DNA of 23,716 nucleotides from Gracilariopsis chorda (GCA_003194525.1 NBIV01000522.1:1-23716); one strand, 5' to 3'. Positions 10,080 through 18,882 are shown, counted from the first letter of the stretch. Numbers and translations are program-made. Notes: generated from the letters alone by a model not told the origin.

Positions 10080-11969
10080 TTGGAAGATGCATCGAACGCG
10101 CAGCTCACCAGCAGCACGCCGTCCGCTGCGCTAGCATCACCACCGCCGTCTTCACCTTTACCTACCCAGAGCGTCATGGGCAAATCTGAATTCGGTGACC
10201 CTCCGTGTCTCTATTCCTCGCCACACCCTCAGCCTGATGAGGCACAGACGGAGTTCTACTCCGCGCTCGCCGCCTTCCTTACCGCCGTCTTCACAACCGC
10301 CTGTGCCACCGCCCTCTCCCTCGAAATGCGCTGTAGCCACACTTGCACAAGAGCGACCCTAGTCCCTCCCGCAATATGCGCACTGGGCCGCGACCGAATC
10401 GTCATCGATCCGGATCCGACAACACGTCAACAAGTGAACTAAATGCTCTCCCACTGCCTATGCTCCCCCGCGGAGCCATCCCGTCTGCCCGTCGCCCTCG
10501 ACCAAACCCACCGTCTTCGATTTGGTACAGAGGGCTTACACGCAGCCGTCGGGCCGTCTCAATTGTCTAGTCCTTTCTGCGGCGCAGGCGCTGGCAAGGA
10601 TCTCCAATCCTATTTCGCGCGTCTTCGTCGTCAGTCATGACACCAAAACGGATTCCACAAAGTTTGCGGTGCTCATTGCAGACGTTTTTAGGATCCATGG
10701 AGCGCAAAAACAGCTTTTCTCCAGACCGTTTCCCACCCCATGTGTCGCCTTGGCAGTACGAAGCCTTCAAGCTGCGCTGGGTTTGTGCGTTACAGCCAGT
10801 CATAACCCGTCACAGGACAACTGGCTCAAAGTTTTCTGGAGCGACGGCATTCAAATTCGACCTGATGTGTAGAGAAACCTGTCAAACTCTGCTCACGCCC
10901 TTGAAAAACAAGTATGCCATATCTGACCATGATCTACCACCAGTACCAGATCCCCATCACCAAATTACTGAACAGTACTTTTCGGCGGTTACCACTGCTT
11001 TATATAAGCTTCTGCTTGATGTCAGTCCTCCACGCATGGTATAAACCGCTTGACACGGCATCGGCACCTCGTTAATCGCCGAAATCTTTCGACGCTTTCA
11101 ACTTCCACGTTCGCACCGGTTGAGGAACAATGTACACCAGACCCAGCCTTCCCAACGCTACCGTTTCCCAATCCAGAGGAAAAAGGTGCTCTGGACCTTG
11201 GCGTTGAAACTTGAAAACGATGCAATGCTCCAATTGTGGTTGCGAATGATCCTGATGCCGGTCTCTAGGGGCTGCCAAAATTTCAGCCCATGGGGCGCTG
11301 TGTATATTCACCGGTTATGAAATCGCACTGTTGCTGGCTGATCACTTGACCAAACACATAAACGATGATCTTACGCAATGTGCTGTCGTCGCCAGAACAG
11401 CTTCTTTCAATGTTCTCGCCTCTATAGGCAAAAAGAAAGGTTTCGTCTTCAGGGAAGCATTCACGGGACTCACGTAGATCAACAAGGTAACCTTGGACCT
11501 TGAAGAAGAGAGAAAGATGCCCATTTTGGCCAATGAAGAAGCATTCGGGTATAATATCACAAGAAACATCGTTTGTGATAAAGACAGTTTTTTGCTGTGG
11601 CCATGATGGCCCAGCTGATAGCCATTATATACGAAAAGGAGAATGCGATAGGCGAGCGCATACAAGAGTTGCTTATGGAGTACGGTATTAATTTGTCCAG
11701 CAACGGTTATTACCGCTTGACTGACTCTTGAACTAAGGCATCAGAAATATTCGACTCGGCCAGGGAAAATGGACTACCCAGTAAACTCTGCAGTGCTGTA
11801 GTGAATTCTGTCCGGGATCTGACGTATGGAAGGGAGACAGCTGAACCAAGTAGCAAAGCTCTCCTACCAGCAGATACCTCTTCACAATCCTTGAATTTTA
11901 GGTGCTCGAAGAAAAACAGCGATGACGAAGATTGTACTCTCATTATTCATTTGCGCGGAAGCGGCACTG

Positions 11970-12164
11970 GTAAGTTCACTTAGATCTTCACGGGTTTGAT
12001 TTCAGTGCACCTGGAATTGATCTGGCCAGGACCCCTGCAACGTATCATTGTTGAGAAAGGAATGGAAATTTTCTCCCCAGCATAGCGGAAGATGCTGTCA
12101 GTAGCTTTTCCTCAAGCGGAAACTGACGAGACATCACGTGTTTTGTTGTTTCTCCATCGCACAG
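11970..12164 (+). other. Spliceosomal intron in the PGM2-like pseudogene
   Basis: The exon codes for Arg-Gly-Ser-Gly-Thr and stops one base into the next codon at GTAAGT (11970). The 195-nt intron ends in a pyrimidine-rich stretch and CACAG at 12164. Joining the exons restores Gly-Thr-Glu-Pro-Lys, the conserved phosphate-binding motif, which is strong support. A ctgac near 12122 could be the branch site. A closer AG at about 12005 does not restore the motif. The intron shows that the copy arose from genomic DNA, not from a processed transcript. Confidence 0.85.
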
Positions 12165-12284
12165 AGCCGAAAATCAATACTACACAGAGCTCCGGACTAC
12201 GAACGAAGAGCACAAAAGTAGATCAGCTGAGCGATTCTTGAATCATGCCGTACGAGAGGCGGTACGTCAGGTATTGCGCCCATT

Positions 12285-12336
12285 AGCAAACCATGTTTTA
12301 CAAAGATGATAGCAAACCATGTTTTACAAAGATGAC
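12285..12336. repeat. 26-bp tandem duplication
   Basis: A 26-base block starting agcaaaccatgttttacaaa occurs twice in a row, with one mismatch at the last base. It lies at the C-terminal end of the PGM2-like pseudogene. As 26 is not a multiple of three, the duplication itself shifts the frame. Confidence 0.9.
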
Positions 12337-12474
12337 CCGTGTTGGTCAAAATGGATCCGTCAACGAGACGGAGAGAGGCGCACAACAGATGAATGTAAGT
12401 AGTTCGCACGTACTGGCATCAACAGTTCACTGTATCAGGGTGTCGTCGTAGCCAAGTTGAGAAAGGAAGAATCT

Positions 12475-13163
12475 TTACTCAGTGGTTGTCAACTCCCCTA
12501 TTTCTGCCAGCTTCTTTATCAGGCTTGTGAGCTGTGAATTCAACTCATCAGCAGATGTCCTAATCTTTGCAAAAACCGTTGGAGGTGCATTGTCTGCAAA
12601 CCCAGTGGCACTCATCCTCTTTCCTAGGCAGTTGGAGTTTTTACATTGACAGACTGCTTTTCAATCCTCTTCAATTCCTTTTCAAAATCGATCATATCAG
12701 GCATGGGTATGACGCCCCCGAGATTGTTGCAATGTAAAAATGAAGGGCATTGCCGCCGAAATCTGTTTCAGTAGCGGATCCTCCCACACCGTCAATGAGT
12801 TTAATCGTCAGTTTCTCAGAATTAAATTTGGTCAGAAAAGTAGCATCCCCTTCTTGGCATGTACATCCGACGCTGGGACGGCGTCAGTTCGAATTGAGAG
12901 ATAAAATTGTCGACCATGGTCCACTTGATACTCTGCTCTAGCATTTCGTATGTAGCGAAACAGAAATTGCATTCTTTCAAAGCGCTCTATAGCCTCTTGC
13001 TCAATGCTTCCGCCAGGTGGACATTACGCAATAATTAGTGCCTGCTTTGGGCTGCCTTCTCACGTGAAGCGATGCCAGATTTCGTTTGTGACATGTAGCA
13101 TCAACGGATGTACAAAACTAAGACATGTATCCATTACGTAGTGTTGTTCAGTGCTGGGGTACA
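12475..13163 (-). pseudogene. Valyl-tRNA synthetase, C-terminal fragment, broken
   Basis: Valyl-tRNA synthetase charges tRNA-Val. The minus strand from about 13163 encodes the helical anticodon-binding domain: CLSFVHPLMLHVTNEIWHRF, ALIIA, PPGGSIEQEAIERFERM and YIRNARAEYQVDHGR. After frame changes it encodes FLTKFNSEKLTIKLIDG and ALHFYIA near 12720-12830. Next comes IDFEKELKRIEKQ, then GFADNAPPTVFAKIRTSADE and LTSLIKKLAEI, the C-terminal coiled-coil arm, ending at TAA 12475-12477. At least three frame changes and several stops break it. The Rossmann and editing domains are absent upstream of 13163, so only about the last quarter of the gene was ever present here or survives. It converges on the PGM2-like pseudogene. 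Confidence 0.87.
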
Positions 13164-13752
13164 GCCCAACAGCGGAAGAGGGCAGAAAAGAAACGGTAGA
13201 TGGAGGAATGCACTCGTACTGGGATTTAGTGGACAAGAAGGAGATGTTAGATTACAAAAAGGGTTAAACGGCGTTATGTGGTGAGTTAGTGCATGGAAAT
13301 CGAAACTTTGTACAGTTTGGAGAACTTACAATCATCTTTCTTAAGCTCTGACTGGAACTCATCCTCACAAAGGGAGGAAGTGAACCATCCACTGAAGGCA
13401 GACAATTGCTTGCAAGGAACTTTGAGCAAAACATGTCAGTTAAATCTCTTCGTTGACGTTGTGGATACCGTATTAAGAGTGAACCTTTAACTTTTTGGAT
13501 TTGTGAGTAGTGCTGCACGTGGTGCGTGAGGGTAATGGAATTAGATTTTAGAATAGGCAACGAGTACATCGGACGACAAACTTGTGACATGGACGTAAAC
13601 TTTGGGTAAACATGCGCAGCACATGGTGTGATGTGGGCGGCTAGTTTGGTAGCGCAAACTGCACGGAAGAGTCTTACAAGGGTGAAGCGCGAGAGACGTT
13701 CGAGCGCGGACTAACAGCGTCGACTTGTGCTTGAGAGCTAGACAGCTGCAAC
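13164..13752. other. Segment U stretch without a recognised gene
   Basis: This stretch lies where the rest of the valyl-tRNA synthetase gene would be expected on the minus strand, but I find no synthetase motif in it. Short frames on both strands (for example 13264-13590 minus) show nothing I recognise. Confidence 0.45.
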
Positions 13753-13992
13753 ATGAAGCGATACCGTCCCACTTGGCACGACAGCAGGCTGAAATTCTGC
13801 CTACAAAAGTGGGCTGGGGAGGCAAAAGCGGTTGGAAGCAAATTCACAACTCGCGGCGCGGTCTCTTGGAGGGACGGAAATGAGACTGTATGTGCAAGCA
13901 GTGCGCGGTACGCTGCTGCGTACAAGGGTAGCGCTTATGTATTTGATAATTTGTATGGCACACAAGCTGTGATGCAATGGCTAAAGGGTTAG
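13753..13992 (+). CDS. Small hypothetical protein, 79 aa
   Basis: The frame runs from ATG 13753 to TAG 13990-13992. The peptide starts MKRYRPTWHDSRLKFCLQKW and has a mixed, protein-like composition with several aromatic residues (SWRDGN, YVFDNLYG) and a basic N-terminus. I do not recognise a family. It lies just left of the U/B1 boundary. It is open and starts with ATG, but minus-strand frames overlap it, so it may be chance or the end of a larger lost gene. Confidence 0.3.
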   Translation: MKRYRPTWHDSRLKFCLQKWAGEAKAVGSKFTTRGAVSWRDGNETVCASSARYAAAYKGSAYVFDNLYGTQAVMQWLKG

Positions 13993-14160
13993 ACGTCTAC
14001 CTTTCGTCGCCGGAGAGGGCAACTGCGGACAAGCGCTGTAATCCGCCGTGACGGCCTGTGACCGCCGCGGCGCTGAAGCGCCAATGAGAGGCGCGCATGG
14101 CGGCCGCATCGCACTCGCGTCACGACGCGCCGCGCACATGCGCACATGCGCAGCCGGCGA

Positions 14161-14194
14161 GCAGCGACCGCAGCAACGCAGCGACCGCAGCAAC
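14161..14194. repeat. 17-bp tandem repeat (x2), B1
   Basis: gcagcgaccgcagcaac occurs twice in direct succession (14161-14177 and 14178-14194). It lies in a very GC-rich, CpG-rich stretch at the left end of segment B, and the same pair occurs in B2 at 19777-19810. No coding role is evident. Confidence 0.85.
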
Positions 14195-14321
14195 AGAGCA
14201 GCCCTTCACAGGTGCTCGCCATCGCAGATATCCAAAGCTTCATGCTCAGCCCCAAAAATCAACACCCAAAAATGAAAAATACCCAAACAACCTCCCGCTT
14301 CCGCCCCTTTGAGCGCAGCTG

Positions 14322-15685
14322 TTATCTATCCTCCGTACGTCTCACGAGAGCTACCGATCGCTTGCCTTGACGCGCAGTTCCAGGCATCACAGAAATGCGC
14401 GTAGATCTGCCGGGCATGGAGCTCTGACACGTCGGCTCCGCCTTGCGGTTCGCCTCGCGTTCCTCCTTGGCGCGTTCCTTGTCGCGAATGCGCGTGTCAA
14501 TCATCTCTGCCAGCATCGCAAAGACATCCGGCATGGGCTCACCCGCCTTCCTCATAGCGTTCAAAACGCGACAACGATTGATCACATTGTACAACTTCTG
14601 CTTGCGGCGCAAGCTGTACGATGTGATCAATTGTTGTTGCGTATGGTAGCCGATCGACGCCTTAAACCTCGGCGCGCCTGAAAACTTAAACGTCTTTCCG
14701 ACTGTGCGGCACCTCTCCAGCAGTCTGTAGTCATTCACACGACGACTGTCTCCTTTGCAATGATCGCGCAGCGGCACACCGTCCGGAGCACCGGTTCCAT
14801 GCATGATCCATAAATACATGTCTACCACAGCCTCCCAGTCATTCAGATAGGCTTCGTCCACATCCGAGGACGTGGAGCCGTGGCTGCGGGTACGCACGCT
14901 ATGGAATCAATCTTCGCCACCCTCAAACGCGCTGGGGTTGGATGTGGGCATTGTGCGTGCGGACAGACGGCTGCGTTTGCAGGGACGTTCCGTCATTGGC
15001 GAAGACCGAGGTAGAGAGGGCACGGACGCCAACGTGCCGAGGGCCTGTGGAGGCCGCTGTTCAGGGGCGTATTGGAGGGTAGGAGCACGCTGAGACGTGC
15101 GGCCGGCCGGATGCACAGGCGCCACGGGTGGTATGGGGTTAACTGTCGCGGGGGTAGGGGCTCCATTGCCCGACTGTGGGCAGGACGTGACTCGAGTTAA
15201 GCCCTCTCCGTCAGCAAAGGTTAGATTGACGGTGCAGCTGGAGTGAAAGTTGAAGGTGTCTGTGTGTAAGGAAACGAAGAAAGAAGAACTTGTTTGTCAG
15301 CAGCTGGCAAAAGGGAGGTAGAAAGGGGGTGGGGCGGAGGGATTGGTGAGCCATTGAACATACAATAGTTTTGAACATAAGTCTGCACGCCCGTTACTTG
15401 AAGTTGAGCAGGCTCACCATTGGGGTGGTCATTATGAGAGACCACTGGCGGCAGATTGCTCGGGCCTGGCGCCGTTTTGTTCGTCAGGTTCTGCGGAGGG
15501 TGCTGCGGAGGGTGCTGCGGAGGGTGCTGCGGAGTGTGTGGAGGAGAGAGCGGCGAACGGAGCTGTAAAGGGTGATGCAGAGGGTGCTGCAGCGGGAGCG
15601 GGAGCCGCGGCGGGAGCTGCGGGGGGTGCTTTGGAGAAGGCTGATTATTACGTGAACCGTGGGGGCCGGGGGGAGTCACGTTCAT
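14322..15685 (-). pseudogene. Proline-rich protein of unknown function, copy 1
   Basis: The minus strand opens at ATG 15685 (MNVTPPGPHGS). The N-terminal 90 residues are proline-rich with a run of HPPQ repeats, followed by QVTGVQTYVQNYCMFNGSP. Near 15250-15290 sense passes to another frame (SLHTDTFNFHSSCTVNLTFA), which runs in phase to a TGA at 14907-14909. It then continues in the same phase for 191 codons to 14322. That last part has no ATG at its head, which shows it is not a separate gene. It contains DEAYLNDWEAVVDM, an FKASIGYHTQQQLITSYSL stretch and a charged helix (RIRDKERAKEEREANRKAE) near the C-terminus. I recognise no domain. The TGA and the frame change occur in both copies, so they predate the duplication, or introns lie there. 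A nuclear or nucleic-acid-binding role would fit the basic C-terminus but is a guess. Confidence 0.5.
15491..15534 (-). repeat. 12-bp tandem repeats coding HPPQ, B1
   Basis: Three full copies and one partial copy of ctgcggagggtg lie in a row. Read on the minus strand they code for the tetrapeptide His-Pro-Pro-Gln. They belong to the proline-rich N-terminal part of the unknown protein. Confidence 0.9.
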
Positions 15686-16250
15686 TTGTGGGTGCCAAAG
15701 GTTGAGCCGTTATTTCTGTTTTTGGGACGATGGAGGTGCAAGCGGAGTTGGTAATGGGAAGGGTCACAGGTTCTGCCTTTCTTGGTTTTCGAAGAGAGGT
15801 GGGGCGGCGAAACAGAGCGGTGCCGACGCGCGCTCCCTTAAGTACGGAAGCTGGTGGTGCGAAGGTAGGTGGGCGCCACGTGCGGATGCTGTTTTTCGCG
15901 TTAGTTTGGGTGCAGTACCGGAGCACGTGGCGGGGGGTGCGCTGTCCGCGGCGCGTTTGTGCCGCGTCCAGAGAGCGTGCGTATAACGCGTGCGAACGGC
16001 TCGCTGGAGGGGGGGAGGGGGGGGAGAGAGTGTCGGTGACGGGGTGTAACTTTTTGAATGGACGGGCGGGCTTTTCCCTCCTCCAACACTTATTTCTGCT
16101 GCGTATGTGACAGCGTCGGTTTCGTACCGGCACTGTCCTTGGCGCGGCTGCCCTCAAGGCGGCGTTTTGACCGCTTTTCGAGCCGGCTGAAAAAGAAAAA
16201 TGTGATCGCTGCCAGCTGGCGGGAGAAAGTGACGGCGATTGAAATGCCAA
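15648..16250 (-). other. Long GC-rich open frame upstream of the proline-rich gene
   Basis: A 200-codon minus-strand frame is open here but begins at TTG rather than ATG. Its composition (Arg, Pro, Ser, Ala) is what GC-rich DNA gives by chance. In B2 one C fewer near 21452 breaks it. It overlaps both the start of the proline-rich gene (15685) and the end of the hydrophobic frame (16090), so it is more likely a shadow or 5' leader than a separate gene. Confidence 0.2.
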
Positions 16251-16740
16251 ACGGCTCTGTGTTCGATTTCACCTGTGTGTCAGCGCTTTTGGTCGGGTAT
16301 TGCTGATTATCGACAACGAAGGTAGCCGCATCGATCGCGCCTGTTCGGTGCATTCTCCCGGAAACATGTAGATACCACGGATTTTGCGCTTTCGGCAATC
16401 TCCCTCCGGCAGCCTTGCTTCGGCCGTACCGCGCTTGTGATGCACCTACGTAGAGATTACAAGACGCGCTGTCTCAAGATTCACGTGACACCCTGCGGTC
16501 GATCTCTCAACGCACAACGTGCCAGGTGGTGGGTTGAGAGGTAGTACCTTGCCACGCACCAACATCACACCCGTCGCATTGCTCCCGTGACCGATATTCA
16601 CCCTGGCCATCATTGGTAACATGCCGAACGCTCCAACTCAGCGCGCTCACGTACAATCCGTTTCCGCACCAAATGTACTCCGAAAATGGTAACACTTTCT
16701 ACTTCAATGCAGACACGTAGTCCTTCAAGGACGTATGGTT
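16090..16740 (-). pseudogene. Decayed frame with hydrophobic segment, copy 1
   Basis: One minus-strand frame reads as protein from about 16740 to a TAA at 16090, interrupted by TAG 16699-16701, TGA 16507-16509 and TGA 16474-16476. Sense on both sides of each stop looks continuous. The pieces are TSLKDYVSAL, then PFSEYIWCGNGLYVSALSW, a CDGC pair, NLYVGASQARYG, NPWYLHVSGRMHRTGAIDAA and TFVVDNQQYPTKSADT. A hydrophobic stretch (ISIAVTF..QLAAITFFFF, near 16180-16250) precedes a strongly basic run (RLEKRSKRR). That order suggests a membrane segment with positively charged residues on the cytoplasmic side. I recognise no family. All three stops are shared with copy 2, so decay predates the duplication. 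Introns are an alternative explanation for some of the stops. Confidence 0.4.
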
Positions 16741-16855
16741 CCTTCCCAACTTGCTCTCGCATTCAAGCTACCTCGCCTTCATGTTTGTGTCTGCTGTCGT
16801 TTCCGACACTAAAAGAGAGTGTCCGAGCCCTCGCCACTCACTCTCGGCCCTTCAA

Positions 16856-16869
16856 ACATGTTAACATGT
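16856..16869. repeat. 14-bp perfect palindrome, B1
   Basis: ACATGTTAACATGT is its own reverse complement. It recurs unchanged at 22473-22486 in B2. It could be a dimeric protein-binding site, but nothing else supports a function. Confidence 0.7.
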
Positions 16870-16925
16870 ACTTGCTACTAGTGGCGAACTGTTCTAACCC
16901 ACAATGAAGAAATTAGAGAACGGAA

Positions 16926-16958
16926 TGTTTACATTAAACAGGAGTACGCTCCTGTTTA
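16926..16958. repeat. Hairpin with competing short arm, B1
   Basis: The arms TAAACAGGAG (16935-16944) and CTCCTGTTTA (16949-16958) pair perfectly around the loop TACG. Just upstream, TGTTTA (16926-16931) can pair with the same TAAACA, so two hairpins compete. The feature lies downstream of no plus-strand gene. Confidence 0.75.
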
Positions 16959-16990
16959 CTTTCAACGCAAAAAACAACTATACACACAAG

Positions 16991-17008
16991 ACACACACAC
17001 ACACACAT
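16991..17008. repeat. CA microsatellite, B1
   Basis: A run of AC dinucleotides (about nine units) follows a shorter interrupted AC stretch. It is longer than in B2, as expected for slippage. Confidence 0.9.
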
Positions 17009-17098
17009 GAACAAAACATGCAAAAGTGAAAGTGTCAACACGGTTCTCCCACTACAAGGACTCCAAGTACTCTAGATGCCTTTCTCTTCATATTAGCC

Positions 17099-17997
17099 TT
17101 AGTGAAGATGTGACAACGAGCTGCAGGTATCTTCTGGCAGATTTCGCGGCAGTGCGGACAGATCCACGTTCCGCTCGCCTTTGCACTTTCAAAGTCCCAT
17201 TACAACTCTCCGAAGCACGGTCGACACACCGCCTTCCGACACTTGCGATACGTATGCAGGTTCGCACAGAAGATATTTTCCGACTTCTGAGTGCGGGCGC
17301 AGACGCGACAGAAGCGCGACGGACCGCGCAGCAACGGAGAGAGAGGAGGTGAGCGTGGCTTCTTTCTTAACGATGGAGTTAGTGGAATTGGCAGCGATGG
17401 TTGAGGCGCCAGATGCACTTGTAGGAGCGTTGGTGGCGCCTGAAGCGGTGCTTGAGATGGGGGGGCTAGTGGCACGGCGGCAGTCAGCGGTGACGGCGAT
17501 GTGGTGCTGAGATAGGCGGTGGCGTGCAGGTGCGGAGTAGGCGGTGTGGTAGGAGGGGCATGCGAGAGTGCTCGCTCACAGCGACGAGACGTGATCGCCT
17601 CGAGTTCGGCCACAATATCCTCGTGCTGCGAAGACGGCTGCTTCTGGGGCGGCGAGGGCAAGAAAAAGTCCGGGAAAAAGCCATGCTCAGGAGCCCGAAG
17701 CGGTGTTTGAGGTGGGGGGTCGGGTGGCGCGGCGGCAGTTAGCGGTGACGGCGATGTGCGGCTGAGATGCGCAGTGGCGTGCAGGTGCGGAGTAGGCGGT
17801 GGGGGAGGAGGGGCAGGCGTACGGCAACGACACGCGATCCACACGATTGCGGCCACAGAATCTTTGTCCCGCGAAGGCGGCTGCCTTTCGGACGGCAGAG
17901 GGAAGAGAGAGGATACAGAAACGTCCTGCTCACGCACGAGGGCGAGGTCAGCCTCCGTGAACACAAGCCAAGGCAACCAAGCTTGCGTGGGCGGCAT
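17099..17997 (-). pseudogene. Proline-rich protein with C-terminal Cys finger, copy 2
   Basis: The frame is open from the ATG at 17997 down to 17200 (265 codons). An in-frame TGA lies about 150 bases upstream of this ATG, with no ATG between them. Residues 1-45 are non-repetitive. Residues about 65-165 are proline-rich and include two diverged 85-residue repeats with His-Leu-His-Ala-Thr-Ala and Thr-Ser-Pro-Ser-Pro-Leu. The C-terminus begins a Cys-rich module (FCRVC, then FC, KC and VCRPC). In this copy a compensating indel pair near 17197-17205 creates a TAA just after Gly-Glu-Leu, and another indel near 17126 shifts the tail, so the second half of the finger is lost. The module resembles the zf-4CXXC_R1/CDCA7 or PHD class of nuclear chromatin-binding fingers. 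That assignment is an inference from the Cys spacing and the WICPHC motif seen in copy 3. Confidence 0.6.
17440..17950 (-). repeat. Internal 255-bp direct duplication in the finger gene
   Basis: Two diverged direct repeats with a period of 255 bp (85 codons) lie head to tail. An example is cagtcagcggtgacggcgat at 17481 against its near-identical partner at 17736, followed in both by the shared gcaggtgcggagtaggcggtg block. They encode the two proline-rich His-Leu-His repeats of the finger protein. The period is a multiple of three, so the duplication kept the reading frame. Confidence 0.8.
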
Positions 17998-18882
17998 ATC
18001 TAGAGGAAGAGTGTTGTCGGCGATGTGGGTGACGTTTAAGGCGGCGGGGCGGAATGGGACGGTGGAGTTGGCGGAGAGCGCGTGGGTGTGAGAGTGGGGA
18101 GGGGTATGGGGAGCGATGTGGAGAGTTTCGGGCGGACGTCAAGCTGGCGACGAGCGTGCTTTAAGAAGGCAGTGCGAACGAGCGCGCGCCCGGTGCATTC
18201 AAGCCTCGTCTGGTGATCTAGCCCTCGTATCATATCATCTGTTTTTCGAGTTTTACAGCATCATGAATCCAGGCCATGCAGCGTGGAGCTCTCTGAGAAA
18301 GAGTCACTCTCGGCCCAGTGGTAGTTCTGGTTTGACAGTGTCACTCTCATCCTGAGATTGTATTTGTCAGAAAAACTCGAGATCTTCCGCTGCCAAGGTC
18401 TGGCTCCACGACGCCCGTTCTTTCACTTCTGGACTAGAATAGCACCTCGACGCACGCAGATTTCAATCTTTTCATCACCAATGCCAAGCGTTTTGCAGAA
18501 AGCCCTGTACTCAGAAATGCCGCTGCGTTCATTCGGATTGTGCTTTGCTATTATTTCTAGAACGGGCAGGCTCGTGGTGGAAGTGAACGGCAGCCCTGAG
18601 GGCTGCTGTTCGCTTCTTGTCACGCAAACGATACATCCTCAAACGCGTCAGATTTGTGCCCTAATTTCCTGTTGACTGCCACCCACTTGTTCTCCGCTAA
18701 GCCATGCCAAGTGTTGATCAGTAAGGTCACCCAATCCTTCACTATGCCCCCGTTGCTTAGGGCCAAATGAAAAGTCTTGCGATTATTCGTGTGCTCTTCT
18801 TCCGCCGAGCAGGAAAGAATTCCAAATTCATTAGTTTACTTGTTGTTCCCGAAAGCTCTTATGCCACAGTAGGTGCGTAGAA

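Larger units (their letters stand above)
10080..12400 (+). pseudogene. PGM2-type alpha-D-phosphohexomutase, broken
   Basis: PGM2-type enzymes convert ribose-1-P to ribose-5-P and interconvert glucose-1-P and glucose-6-P. Family blocks occur in order. IDPDPTTRQQ near 10410 is followed by an in-frame TAA, then RLRFGTEGL near 10515. The active-site loop VTASHNPSQDN has its phosphoserine codon at 10798-10800, followed by Trp where Gly is expected. DPHHQITEQYFSAV lies near 10945 and HGIGTSLIAEIFRRF near 11055, with two stops just before. PDPAFPTLPFPNPEEKGAL lies near 11130. The metal loop DPDAG at 11248-11262 has lost its third Asp. Further blocks are FTGYEIALLLADHL near 11305, FREAFTGLT with TAG where Trp is usual near 11470, NEEAFGYN near 11540 and VRDLTYGRET near 11815. 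The phosphate-binding SGTEPK is split by an intron at 11970-12164. The C-terminal helix ends near 12310. The 5' limit is uncertain. At least six lesions make it non-functional; the family is clear. Confidence 0.92.
2142..14027. other. Segment U, single-copy interior of the large unit
   Basis: This 11.9-kb stretch occurs once in the window, between A1 and B1. It is less GC-rich than A and B and holds six broken genes plus long stretches without recognisable content. Its left end is continuous with segment A, because the DUF3326 reading frame crosses 2141/2142 without interruption. It therefore looks like an original part of the tandem unit that was lost from the second unit. Confidence 0.85.
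16741..17098. other. Intergenic stretch with palindromes and a CA repeat
   Basis: There is no coding sequence I can support here. The stretch lies between the 3' end of the zinc-finger gene and the hydrophobic frame on the minus strand. It holds a 14-bp palindrome, a hairpin and a CA microsatellite, listed separately. Indels between the two copies cluster here (eight or more in about 350 bases). Confidence 0.7.
14028..17497. repeat. Segment B, copy 1
   Basis: This segment matches 19644-23115 with roughly 16 visible differences, many of them single-base indels concentrated between 16740 and 17200. It carries three minus-strand coding regions: a proline-rich protein with a basic C-terminal part, a decayed frame with a hydrophobic stretch, and the C-terminal half of the zinc-finger gene that continues into segment A. 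Identity with copy 2 starts at 14028; the five bases actgc just before it (14022-14026) are also found at the end of segment A. Confidence 0.97.

Noticed and set aside
5272..12000. A variant genetic code with TAG for Trp
   Set aside because: Two TAG codons stand where Trp is expected (6089-6091 and the FREAFTGLT block near 11480), but TAA, TGA and frameshifts also occur throughout and catalytic residues are lost, so ordinary decay (TGG to TAG) is enough.
11970..12005. A 36-nt intron ending at the first downstream AG
   Set aside because: It does not restore the conserved SGTEPK motif, whereas the 195-nt intron ending at 12164 does.
2142..14027. U as an inserted mobile element or a gene-capturing transposon
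   Set aside because: The DUF3326 frame crosses the A/U border, no terminal inverted repeats or transposase are seen, and the content is a mix of host-type genes on both strands with an intron.
14367..14681. Plus-strand ORF of 104 codons, conserved in both B copies
   Set aside because: It mirrors the minus-strand 191-codon frame, which has better continuity with upstream sequence. Conservation in both copies only reflects recent duplication.
15491..15534. CRISPR-like or regulatory short repeat array
   Set aside because: The 12-bp units are contiguous without spacers and encode HPPQ in frame, so they are coding tandem repeats.
17519..17742. Short plus-strand ORFs in the G-rich part of segment A, repeated in all copies
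   Set aside because: They are opposite the proline-rich minus-strand frame, have Gly/Arg-rich low-complexity translations and are expected as shadows.
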